Origin: Spirochaetales bacterium
GTDB lineage: Bacteria; Spirochaetota; Leptospiria; Leptospirales; Leptonemataceae
Assembly (NCBI GenBank): GCA_015075425.1
Contig: JABTUL010000003.1
Span: forward strand, 124,001 to 188,000
DNA length: 64,000 nt
Direction: 5' to 3'
In this document: positions 1-7,361 of the stretch, piece after piece
Position numbering within the stretch: the first letter of the stretch is position 1
Layout of the letters: the number at the start of each line of letters is the position of its first letter
Translations under genes and position numbers: made by a program
The notes under the pieces: generated by a model
What the model was told of the DNA's origin: nothing
Databases searched by the model: none
What the model saw: only the letters and a program-made list of their open reading frames with translations

Positions 1-154
1 TTTTGCCGGTACCCGTCTGGGCGACACCAACCACGTCCTGCCCGGCAAGTACGGGGCCTATGGAATCCGCCTGGATAGGTGTGAGATCAACGAATCCTGC
101 CCGGGCCAGCGAACTTTGGAGGTCAGGATGTAAATCCAGGTCAGTAAATTTCAT
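1..154 (-). CDS. DEAD-box ATP-dependent RNA helicase, N-terminal 51 residues (runs off the window)
   Basis: Translating the minus strand from an ATG at 154 gives an open frame to the window edge. It holds the Q-motif region (FVDLTPIQ, residues 21-28, with the upstream aromatic F3) followed by motif I, AQTGTGK (45-51). This order is diagnostic of DEAD-box RNA helicases, which remodel RNA duplexes using ATP. The frame is cut by the window boundary just inside the Walker A motif, so the helicase core and any C-terminal extension are not visible and the subfamily (RhlE, CsdA or other) cannot be decided. No strong Shine-Dalgarno sequence precedes the ATG. The gene diverges from the FecR lipoprotein, leaving about 86 bases for both promoters. 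Confidence 0.9.
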   Translation of the reverse strand, partial: MKFTDLDLHPDLQSSLARAGFVDLTPIQADSIGPVLAGQDVVGVAQTGTGK

Positions 155-240
155 TCCAGAGCAAGTTTTGTAATAATGCCACCCTGTCAAGTCAGCAGAA
201 AAAGGTTGTCAGGAGTCAGGAGTATCGCCTGCTGGAGGTT

Positions 241-1005
241 ATGAAACCCATTGCAGGAATCCTGTTTGTCGCTCTGGCCCTTTCCGGGTGTAAGGATAGC
301 GGCCGCGAAGTTAAGATTGCAGAGATCCGGGGGAAAGTCGAGCTAATCCGCAACGGTGAAGCCCGGTCTCTCTCTAAAGAAGAAAAACTAAGGCCCCATG
401 ACACTCTGCGGACCGGAGAGGAGTCGGCTGTAGTAATTCTCCTGCCGGGTGGGGCTCAGGCAGAACTGCAGAGCCATGCGGAGCTGACCCTGTCAGAGCT
501 TTCATTACCCGATCGTTCCCTCACTTTGCATAAGGGCAATCACTGGCTCTCGATACCTTCCCTGCCACAGGGCCAGTCCTTTCAACTGGTTACACCCACA
601 ACGGTTGCCGCCGTGCGCGGCACCAAGTTTTACACCTTCCAAATGGGAGATATAACCGGGACCTGCCATTGTGAAGGCGCTATCGATTTTCAGGTCCGGG
701 GGACGGACTATCAAAGTCGGCATGAGAAAGATTTCATTGTGGTAACCCGGGCGGGTAAAACGGCGTTGATCACCCCGGCAGAGATACAGGCAGCGGTGGG
801 TGTGGTCCAGCACCACCATGCAGAAAGGGATGGTTCCCCTCTGGGCCCGCGAGACGATCTGACGGCAGAGCAAAGGCAGAAAATGATGGATCTCATCCGT
901 AGTAAATTGCGGGGAGATGAGCCGCCGGAGGCTGAACCAAAAGATCAAGTTGTCCCGGGGAAAGCCGAAGAAAAGACCAGAGGCGATGTTCCAGAAAATC
1001 CTTAG
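241..1005 (+). CDS. FecR-domain lipoprotein
   Basis: A 254-residue exported lipoprotein. Residues 1-16 form a short signal peptide ending in LSGC, a lipobox with Cys17. The body matches the FecR fold: an N-terminal strand region with LRPHDTLRTGEESAVVILLPGG (about 50-72, broken by variable residues) and the hallmark VTPTTVAAVRGTKF (about 118-131). FecR domains occur in sigma-regulator proteins, but spirochetes carry many stand-alone FecR lipoproteins of unknown role; no anti-sigma helix or sigma factor gene is nearby. The C-terminus is charged and Pro/Glu-rich. GGAGG lies just before the ATG. Its last 20 bases overlap the next gene, so the two are probably co-translated. Confidence 0.8.
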   Translation: MKPIAGILFVALALSGCKDSGREVKIAEIRGKVELIRNGEARSLSKEEKLRPHDTLRTGEESAVVILLPGGAQAELQSHAELTLSELSLPDRSLTLHKGNHWLSIPSLPQGQSFQLVTPTTVAAVRGTKFYTFQMGDITGTCHCEGAIDFQVRGTDYQSRHEKDFIVVTRAGKTALITPAEIQAAVGVVQHHHAERDGSPLGPRDDLTAEQRQKMMDLIRSKLRGDEPPEAEPKDQVVPGKAEEKTRGDVPENP

Positions 1006-2056
1006 GGTTCTCTTTCTTTATTTTTCTGTATCGGGTCTGGCGGTCTTTGCCCTGCCGCCACAGGAGGAGCCCGGGCTCCTGCGCGTTGTGCTCATCGTCC
1101 TTGATGGTGTGCGTACGGAAGAATTCTTTGGCGGCACGGATCCGGATCTCGCCCGGGAACATGGCGTCCTCCCGCGTACACGCGAGTCCATTTTTCCCTT
1201 CCTCTGGCAGGAGATGGCGCCGCGCAGTTCTGTGCTGTCTGGAAATATCCATGCCCGGGAGCGGGCCTGCTACGTGAGCAACAAACAGCGCATTTCTCTG
1301 CCCAGCTATGCGGACCTTCTGGCCGGGTTCCGGCAGAGCAATGTAGTTTCCAATCGGTTCCGCGGAAAAGTCAAGAATGCTACGATCATTGATCGGTTGC
1401 TTGAGGAAAGCCTTTTGCCCCATGAGGTGGCCGTATTTGCCAGCTGGAAACACATAGAACACATTACCAGCAAGTCACACAATAACTTCCATCTGGAAAC
1501 GGGCCCTCTGGCCGGAGGGAGCTCCGTTCCCTGGGCCAATGCGCGTGCTGATCGCGATTTGTTCCTCACCGTCATCAACTACGTTCGCACCCACAGTCCT
1601 CTACGATTTTTATTTATAGCTCTCAATGATGCCGATGAATGGGCCCACCTGAATCGATACGATCGTTATCTGGAAGCAATGTCGGAACAGGATGAATACA
1701 TCAGACAGATTGTTTATACTCTGGAAGGGCACCCGGCCTACCAGGGCAATACTCTGTATTTGATCACCACCGACCACGGTCGGGGCAGAGGTAAGGCGTG
1801 GATGCACCACGGTCAGTATGAGGGCAGCCAGTACATCTGGGCCCTGGTGGATGCCCCGCTTACCAGGTCTCTTGATCCGGCTCTAAGGGCATACTGGCTG
1901 GAAGAAATGGCCTCGCATTGTTCCCATGCCCGTATGGGTCAAATGGTATATTCCCTGCTGGAACAGCCTGCACCGGCGGCACTCTGGCGGCGTGAGGGTG
2001 CGCGGGTGATGCGTCAGCCGGCTCATGATTTGTTTTTCACGGATGCCATGCCCTGA
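986..2056 (+). CDS. Exported alkaline-phosphatase-superfamily hydrolase
   Basis: A 356-residue protein when started at the ATG at 986, chosen because it gives a signal peptide (hydrophobic residues 5-22) and has AGAGG just upstream; an upstream in-frame ATG at 917 would add a highly basic tail. Metal-site motifs of the alkaline phosphatase/phosphoglycerate mutase superfamily are visible: LIVLDGVRTEEFFGG near the N-terminus, a candidate nucleophile serine in the SSVLSG stretch, DADEWAHLNRYD, and TTDHGRGRG followed by MHHG. The substrate is unknown; a phosphomonoester or phosphodiester in the periplasm is an inference. It overlaps the FecR lipoprotein by 20 bases. Confidence 0.72.
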   Translation: MFQKILRVLFLYFSVSGLAVFALPPQEEPGLLRVVLIVLDGVRTEEFFGGTDPDLAREHGVLPRTRESIFPFLWQEMAPRSSVLSGNIHARERACYVSNKQRISLPSYADLLAGFRQSNVVSNRFRGKVKNATIIDRLLEESLLPHEVAVFASWKHIEHITSKSHNNFHLETGPLAGGSSVPWANARADRDLFLTVINYVRTHSPLRFLFIALNDADEWAHLNRYDRYLEAMSEQDEYIRQIVYTLEGHPAYQGNTLYLITTDHGRGRGKAWMHHGQYEGSQYIWALVDAPLTRSLDPALRAYWLEEMASHCSHARMGQMVYSLLEQPAPAALWRREGARVMRQPAHDLFFTDAMP

Positions 2057-2068
2057 TGATTCATTTGA

Positions 2069-2755
2069 TTATAGATTATACTGATAAAAGCTAAAGATAG
2101 AACCTGTCCTTTCGATGTCGCAGGCCCGGCCCCCCAAACTTCCGGCAAGGGTAGCGACCACAGGCAGGTCTGTGGTGCTGGCAATGCAGCCAGGGGAGCA
2201 GACCTGGTGTTTCTCCATGAGCAGTACTGTCAGGCTGCCCGTTACCAGGCGTGTTCTTTCCTGGCAGGTGCGAGCGGTTTCTTCCACGTAGTCCAGATGG
2301 TCTTTGACGGGAGCCAGATGGGATGCTACCAGACCGGCAGAGATCATCGCCGTCGGGAAATGAGCTTCCAGGCGTTTTTGACAGAACAGGTCCGGGCTGG
2401 AATGGCAGTAGGTGAGAAGCCCGCTCACAAAGCCCTGTTCTGCGGCAGCACCCACAAGGGTGCGAACTTCGCGGGCATTCAGCGCACCGGCCGGTTTGAG
2501 CGGAATGAAAAGGCAGGAAAGTAAGGGCAGGATCAGGATAAGCAGTGCGCCAAACAGCCGCAATTGACCCCGGGTTTCCGCCCGGTAGAGCGACAAAAGG
2601 TTTTCCACACGATATTCGCAACTGCCGCACCCGGTGGTTACTCCGGTTACTTTTGCGAGAGCACGCAAGCTTCTGTGTCCGGCAGCCATTGCCGCCAGCA
2701 GATCCTGCCTGGTCCGACCCGTGCAAAAACAGATCATTTCAGTCGATTCTTTCAC
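2069..2755 (-). CDS. BFD-like [2Fe-2S] domain fused to a cysteine-rich lipoprotein-family domain
   Basis: A 228-residue frame with two unlike parts. Residues 7-55 look like a bacterioferritin-associated-ferredoxin (Fer2_BFD) domain: C9-x-C11 and C43-x2-C46 would bind a [2Fe-2S] cluster. A hydrophobic stretch follows (about 66-81) ending in LLSC, resembling the lipoprotein signals of the three upstream paralogues. The rest matches those paralogues, with the conserved cysteines and the C-terminal RTGSIFSFYQYNL. The GTG start overlaps the TGA of the preceding gene as GTGA, supporting translational coupling. An internal TTG just before the hydrophobic segment could start a separate lipoprotein, in which case two products share one frame. 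How an N-terminal cluster domain coexists with export is unclear. Confidence 0.6.
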   Translation of the reverse strand: MKESTEMICFCTGRTRQDLLAAMAAGHRSLRALAKVTGVTTGCGSCEYRVENLLSLYRAETRGQLRLFGALLILILPLLSCLFIPLKPAGALNAREVRTLVGAAAEQGFVSGLLTYCHSSPDLFCQKRLEAHFPTAMISAGLVASHLAPVKDHLDYVEETARTCQERTRLVTGSLTVLLMEKHQVCSPGCIASTTDLPVVATLAGSLGGRACDIERTGSIFSFYQYNL

Positions 2756-3294
2756 TCAAGGAACTGCAGGAACGGAAGGTCCAGGTTGAATTGATACAGG
2801 GATATGATATTGCCCGTTTTTTCAATTTTGCAGAGCTGAGAGGCAATGATGGCATTGGTCAGCGCAGCGTTCTGAACTTCGCCTTCTGAGGCTCGCACGC
2901 AGGTGAAAAAATTGCATTGCTTCTTGCCATTGAGGTGATTTACGGTCAGAAGGTTCATCACAACATTGAACTTCTTCTGGCAATCAACGACGCTTGCCGG
3001 AATGTAGCTTCCGTCTTTATCAAGACCCAGGCGACTCTGGGCAATCAAGCGGGTGAAGACAAGGCCGGTGGCCAGGCTGCCGCTGTAACCGCTCAAACAA
3101 TCTTCTGGTGGGTCGAACTGACTGCAGAAACCAAATACTCCCAGAAGAAAACTTGTGCTGGCTGTCTGCTGTATGTCTTTGATCGCATCATCGCCCGATA
3201 CGGACCCCAGCGGTTCAATGAGCCCCGTCCGGTTGGTCAGCAGGCAGGAAGATATGTTTGTCAGAATCAGTAAAAAGATTAGCAGGTGTTTCAT
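2752..3294 (-). CDS. Cysteine-rich lipoprotein, tandem family member
   Basis: A 180-residue predicted lipoprotein. The ATG at 3294 gives a clean signal peptide with Cys17 (ISSC) and has a GAGAG-like ribosome site; the frame stays open further upstream but without a signal. It shares with its neighbours the pattern LLGVFGFC, a C about 8 residues later, mid-protein cysteines (VDC, QCNFFTC), and a terminal CxxExTGNIISLYQFN motif. The cysteines after the lipid anchor probably form disulphides in the periplasm or at the surface. No known domain is recognised; Leptospira-type organisms have several lineage-specific lipoprotein families and this appears to be one. It overlaps the downstream BFD-fusion gene by 4 bases. 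Confidence 0.65.
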   Translation of the reverse strand: MKHLLIFLLILTNISSCLLTNRTGLIEPLGSVSGDDAIKDIQQTASTSFLLGVFGFCSQFDPPEDCLSGYSGSLATGLVFTRLIAQSRLGLDKDGSYIPASVVDCQKKFNVVMNLLTVNHLNGKKQCNFFTCVRASEGEVQNAALTNAIIASQLCKIEKTGNIISLYQFNLDLPFLQFLE

Positions 3295-3302
3295 GTTTTC
3301 TC

Positions 3303-3821
3303 TCAAAGATTCAAAGGGCTCAGGCTTACAACGCGCCCCGTTGGCAATAGCTGGCAGGTAGGAATGACAAAGCGGGGCAACAGCTGTCCGGCCTCTACTA
3401 TGGCTGAACGATCCGGTCCGCATACGCTACCATTGCAGGACACTTCACGATGCAAACGTCCGTAGGTAAACAGGTGCCCGTGGTTGAATACGCTTTCCAG
3501 GCAATCATCTACCGATCTTTTCCGGTAGTAGGTTTTGCTGCGTGCCGGGTTGTAAGGCCCGGATAGTTTTCCAATATAAAAGAAACCTTCCATTAAAGCG
3601 CCCTTTGTCTCAATCATACAACCGTTAATATCATTGAAATGAGTGCAATACCCGTAAACCCCCCAGTAGTAGCCGGCAATGGCCCGGTCCTCAATGGCAA
3701 TGCGAACATGATCTCCAGCCACGCTCTCCATGGGCGGAATGTTCAATTGATCCGTGAGCAGGCAGGAGGAAAGGGAGCAGCCGAAGAGCAGAATGCAGAG
3801 TTTGAATGACTGTATGTTCAT
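3303..3821 (-). CDS. Cysteine-rich lipoprotein, tandem family member
   Basis: A 172-residue lipoprotein with a signal peptide ending in LSSC (Cys20). It keeps the family pattern seen in its neighbours: PPMESVAGD after the anchor, GVYGYC and a second cysteine, DDC, the pair CNGSVC, and a C-terminal motif PTGRVVSLSPLNL. Its ATG overlaps the TAA of the preceding paralogue by one base (TAATG), so the tandem set is probably one transcript. The function is unknown. Divergence from its neighbours is large outside the cysteines and the C-terminal motif, which points to old duplications rather than recent copies. Confidence 0.65.
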   Translation of the reverse strand: MNIQSFKLCILLFGCSLSSCLLTDQLNIPPMESVAGDHVRIAIEDRAIAGYYWGVYGYCTHFNDINGCMIETKGALMEGFFYIGKLSGPYNPARSKTYYRKRSVDDCLESVFNHGHLFTYGRLHREVSCNGSVCGPDRSAIVEAGQLLPRFVIPTCQLLPTGRVVSLSPLNL

Positions 3822-4348
3822 TAGAAGTTGATATCGTAGAAAGAGAGAATCGATCCCGTGCGCACAGGATCACAACTGCTTGAGGAGCGCAGTACCGGTA
3901 CAATCGCCGCATCAAGGAGGAGTGTTCGATCAATGCTGCAGGTATTGGTGCTTTTGTTACAGGATACCTTCCCTTTGAGGAATTGATCGGTGAGAAGGGT
4001 AGTCTCAATCGACAGAGTTCTTTCGCAGCGCTGGATGCTGCGCTCGGTGTAAAAGGCCTGTGAATCAATGCGGCGCATCTGGGGGATGAGCAGACTGGTG
4101 GCCAGAGATCCGTAGAAGGCAGAAATGCCAACGGCATCCAGACAATTGAAATCACTGTAGGAAGAGAGGTCGGTGCAAAAACCTAAAACGCCGGTCAGAA
4201 AACCGGTATGGACGCTCTGTTTGATGCGGCTGCGGGAATCTATACCGGAAACGGAATCCAGCGGAGCCAGGCCCATGTTGCTGGTAATCAGGCAGCCACA
4301 GACCAGTCCGGCCCCGAGGGCCGGGATCAGCTTCCGAGCAATGCGCAT
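3821..4348 (-). CDS. Cysteine-rich lipoprotein, first gene of the tandem set
   Basis: Started at the ATG at 4348 the product has 175 residues and a basic, hydrophobic signal ending in VCGC (Cys19). The frame stays open upstream, but that extension is rich in Lys/Arg and looks non-coding. Family features are LAPLDSVSGIDS, GVLGFC with a following cysteine, QRC, the pair CNKSTNTC, and the C-terminal CDPVRTGSILSFYDINF. It lies 40 bases downstream of the biotin carboxylase gene on the same strand, so it may be transcribed from that promoter. Role unknown. Confidence 0.62.
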   Translation of the reverse strand: MRIARKLIPALGAGLVCGCLITSNMGLAPLDSVSGIDSRSRIKQSVHTGFLTGVLGFCTDLSSYSDFNCLDAVGISAFYGSLATSLLIPQMRRIDSQAFYTERSIQRCERTLSIETTLLTDQFLKGKVSCNKSTNTCSIDRTLLLDAAIVPVLRSSSSCDPVRTGSILSFYDINF

Positions 4349-4388
4349 ACGGTAGGATGTCTGCTTTTGCTGCCGGGGCAAGCAGATT

Positions 4389-7361
4389 TTAGACTTCAAT
4401 TTGGGCCATGAATTCCGCCGTAGCTTTTCTCTGGCGTGCGGCTTTTTCCGCGTCGGTTTCAAGGACAATTTCCTCATCCGGTTCGATAGCAAAAAGCGGC
4501 TGGCCTTTGCGCACAACATGTCCCTTGTCGCCATCCACCAGCAGGTTTGTGACCGTTCCGGAAAATTCCGCGTAGACCTTATTGAACATTTTCATAACTT
4601 CCAGCACGTAGAGGGGATCACCGGCATTGAAATGCTGGCCCTTTTCCACCAGCGGAGGCCGGTCCGGACTTTCGCGCGTGTAGAACATCCCCCCGGTAAC
4701 AGCAAGTATTTCTTTGCCGGTGGGAGCGGGTGGTGGCGCCAGTGCTTTAATGAGATCCGCTGGAGAACGGGCATACAGATCCGGTACCCGTGGTTTTAAG
4801 TCGATGTCCATGGTGAATTCATGCAGACGGGCCTGGAAGCCCATGCGGATGGGGATTTCCAGTAAGGCGAGTCCAGCCTGCCAGGCCAGATGGGATTCGG
4901 CACATTTCCGGAAAAGATCTTCACGAATTCTGCTGCCCGGCTCCCCATCCAGTTGCCCCTGTCGGAGACTCGCATCCAGCTTCCGATATGCGCTTCCGCT
5001 GTTTGGGTGCGATTGATCCAGGGCCCGCCGGTATTCGCCTTCCGAATCCAGCTCAAGAGCAAATTCCAGATCGGCATAGAACCCCAGTCCTTTTTGTAGC
5101 AATTCATGGTCATGGTCCCACATGCTGCGCGAGCCGCTATCAGGACGGAATTCCAGATTCAGATAGCGGTACAGGTCGTTTAGAACGTGCAGTGGATTGC
5201 GCAGCCAGACCATACGCTCTCCTTCCATGCGAAAGGCCCGATTGTGGTTGCGGACAAACCAGCCATTGTGCTCATGCGGACGGGACAGCAGTACGGAAAT
5301 GGGCCGCAGGACGAGTGTTAACTTGCTGCCGATGGCCTGTTGCATCTCTTTGCCGTAGCGCTGGACAGTTGCCTGCACAAGAGTCGTCCAGGCAGCCTCC
5401 AGATCGAGCTCCTGGGCCACACGGGCCAGCGCACCGGAGGCAGATAGGAACATGGGCACAAACCGGGTCGAGGGCGTGAGCATCGGGTGCAGTCCCAGGC
5501 AGAAATTGAGTATTCCATAGTGGAAAGATAGATTGGTGGCCAGATCCTGGCCGCGCAGCTCCGTGCGGCGCAGTATGTCTGCCAGCCGCTCAAGCATATC
5601 CCGGCGTCCGCGGCCGTGAGTTACGATGAGAGCAATGTTGGAGTCGTAGGCCCCGGCCAGGTAGTAGTGGATGAATCCGCCCGTATCGGGATTGCGGATC
5701 CCGATTCCCTGGTCATCACGAATTTCATCGCTTACGGGCGGTGACCAGAATTCAATACGCCCGCCAGCAGCGGGCTGCAGGGCATCGTTGGTTGCATTCA
5801 GGCGGATTTCTCCACCCGCAGTATGGCGGGAGATTCGCTCCGGACGGGGCAGACGACTCTTGTGGGCGGCAACCAGGGCCATGGCTTCCACCAGAGAATC
5901 GACCACAAAACTTTCGCCGGGGTTTTCCGGGCTGGTAAATCTCAGGCTGTAGACCATTTCCGTGACGCGATGTTCTACCTGAATGCGCGTATTCATTTCC
6001 ATGAAGTAAAAACTGTTACCGGCAACTATGCATTCAAACGTCGATGCGGAATCGAGCTTTACCGCACGCCCGAACGATTCTGCCTGCGCTTCCATGCTTG
6101 CGAGCATGTCGCGCTCGCGTTTGAGTTCTTCCACCAGGTTATCATGAGAATCTGCCAGTGCTTGCTGCAGCTCATGCTCAAAGAGTTCTCTGGTGATGGA
6201 AATTTCCACCAGTTTTTGTTCGTGCATCTGCAGACTGCAATCACGTCCGCCCAGAGCGATGGACCATTCGCCATTGCCCAGCAACTGGATTTCATTGTGG
6301 CGCGTTTCTTCGATGTTGAGTTCGATCAAAAAGTTTTTATTGTCTGCCGGTCCCATCGCCTTGGATTCGGAAAGGACCTGGAAGATGGCTTCATCGGTAT
6401 CCTCAATTTTTGCAATGATGCGCTGCCCTTTGCCACCGCCACCACCGATGTATTTCAAGCGAAAGCGCTTGCCTGGATTGTCGCGGAAAAGTTCGGTAAG
6501 TTGCCGGCGTGCTTCACCCTGAAGTTCTTCCAGTGAGATCAGCGGGCGGCCCGCCTGGTAACCTGCCTGCAGGATAGCTTCGGCATAGTCTTCCGGTGAA
6601 AGTGCGCCGGCCGCCACCTGAAGTCCATTTTTTGCCGCAAAGGCCTCCAGTTCTTCGAGGGTCTTGCCGGCTTTGCGAATCAAGGTGAGGGCGGTGATAT
6701 TGTCCACACCAGGGGTAACGGAAACATTGAGTCGACGGGCCAGCTTTTTGGCTTCGTCTTTGGAACCGGCCAGGCGCTGCACATGGGATGAAGGGCCCAT
6801 AAATCCGAGTCCGCTCTGTTCTATGGCCTCGACAAAGCCCGCGTCCTCCGCCATGAAACCATAGCCGGCAAAAATATGTGTGTAGCGGTAATCTTGTGCG
6901 ATACGAATGATCTGTTCAATACGAGCTTTCCGCTCCTCACCGCTGGCTCCGGAATAATCGGGTACCCGATGAATGAGGTCCTGATTCTTGATCTGGCGCA
7001 ATTCGGGAGCCAGAGTTTGCGCATAAGTGACGGAGTCTTTTTCTGAAAGCAATATGCCGGCTTCCACGCCGACGGCGGCAAAAACATCGAGCGCTTCTTT
7101 GCGGATGGGTCCGCGGCAAACGATGAGAATTTTCAGTTTGCTCAGGTCAAAACTGCGAACCCAGGGGGAAGGGGAGGCGAGGTATTTATTTTGCACCGCA
7201 TCCAGGGGCGACTGACCTTTGGATGTGTCAACCTTAATCCCGATCCAGGCCTCCGGGTAATGCGAAGAACTTGACCGGGGGGCCACAGGCGCTTTTTGAG
7301 CCTGTGGCCTACGGGGGGAGTTCGGGTTGGTAACAGACGAGGCCGCGCTTTTCAGGCTCAA
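4389..7361 (-). CDS. Biotin carboxylase-biotinyl carrier fusion (acyl-CoA carboxylase type)
   Basis: About 990 residues. After a low-complexity N-terminus, a biotin carboxylase domain begins near residue 76 (LKILIVCRGPIRKEAL), with an ATP-grasp glycine loop YIGGGGGKGQR and the signature FMEMNTRIQVEHRVTEM. The C-terminus is a biotinyl domain with EVMKMFN; Lys924 is the expected biotin site. The region between may be a scaffold. There is no carboxyltransferase domain, so a partner is needed, perhaps part of the divergent 1837-residue enzyme or a gene elsewhere. The ATP-grasp domain carries an insertion before the glycine loop. The longest frame starts at a TTG (7361) without a Shine-Dalgarno sequence and overlaps the divergent gene; a GTG at 7286 or a later codon may be the true start. 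Confidence 0.85.
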   Translation of the reverse strand: MSLKSAASSVTNPNSPRRPQAQKAPVAPRSSSSHYPEAWIGIKVDTSKGQSPLDAVQNKYLASPSPWVRSFDLSKLKILIVCRGPIRKEALDVFAAVGVEAGILLSEKDSVTYAQTLAPELRQIKNQDLIHRVPDYSGASGEERKARIEQIIRIAQDYRYTHIFAGYGFMAEDAGFVEAIEQSGLGFMGPSSHVQRLAGSKDEAKKLARRLNVSVTPGVDNITALTLIRKAGKTLEELEAFAAKNGLQVAAGALSPEDYAEAILQAGYQAGRPLISLEELQGEARRQLTELFRDNPGKRFRLKYIGGGGGKGQRIIAKIEDTDEAIFQVLSESKAMGPADNKNFLIELNIEETRHNEIQLLGNGEWSIALGGRDCSLQMHEQKLVEISITRELFEHELQQALADSHDNLVEELKRERDMLASMEAQAESFGRAVKLDSASTFECIVAGNSFYFMEMNTRIQVEHRVTEMVYSLRFTSPENPGESFVVDSLVEAMALVAAHKSRLPRPERISRHTAGGEIRLNATNDALQPAAGGRIEFWSPPVSDEIRDDQGIGIRNPDTGGFIHYYLAGAYDSNIALIVTHGRGRRDMLERLADILRRTELRGQDLATNLSFHYGILNFCLGLHPMLTPSTRFVPMFLSASGALARVAQELDLEAAWTTLVQATVQRYGKEMQQAIGSKLTLVLRPISVLLSRPHEHNGWFVRNHNRAFRMEGERMVWLRNPLHVLNDLYRYLNLEFRPDSGSRSMWDHDHELLQKGLGFYADLEFALELDSEGEYRRALDQSHPNSGSAYRKLDASLRQGQLDGEPGSRIREDLFRKCAESHLAWQAGLALLEIPIRMGFQARLHEFTMDIDLKPRVPDLYARSPADLIKALAPPPAPTGKEILAVTGGMFYTRESPDRPPLVEKGQHFNAGDPLYVLEVMKMFNKVYAEFSGTVTNLLVDGDKGHVVRKGQPLFAIEPDEEIVLETDAEKAARQRKATAEFMAQIEV
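7281..7309. promoter_or_regulatory. Perfect 10-bp inverted repeat between two divergent carboxylase genes
   Basis: GGCCACAGGC at 7281-7290 and its exact reverse complement at 7300-7309 are separated by nine bases. The repeat sits where the 5' ends of the two biotin-enzyme genes meet. It could be an operator for a factor controlling both genes, or an RNA hairpin in the leader of either. No A/T-rich tract follows it, so it is not a typical intrinsic terminator. Its regulatory role is an inference from position and symmetry. Confidence 0.5.

Noticed and set aside
505-948. Long minus-strand frames opposite the FecR gene and many other antisense frames
   Set aside because: They mirror strong coding genes on the other strand, lack ribosome sites and motifs, and result from the high third-position GC of the true genes.
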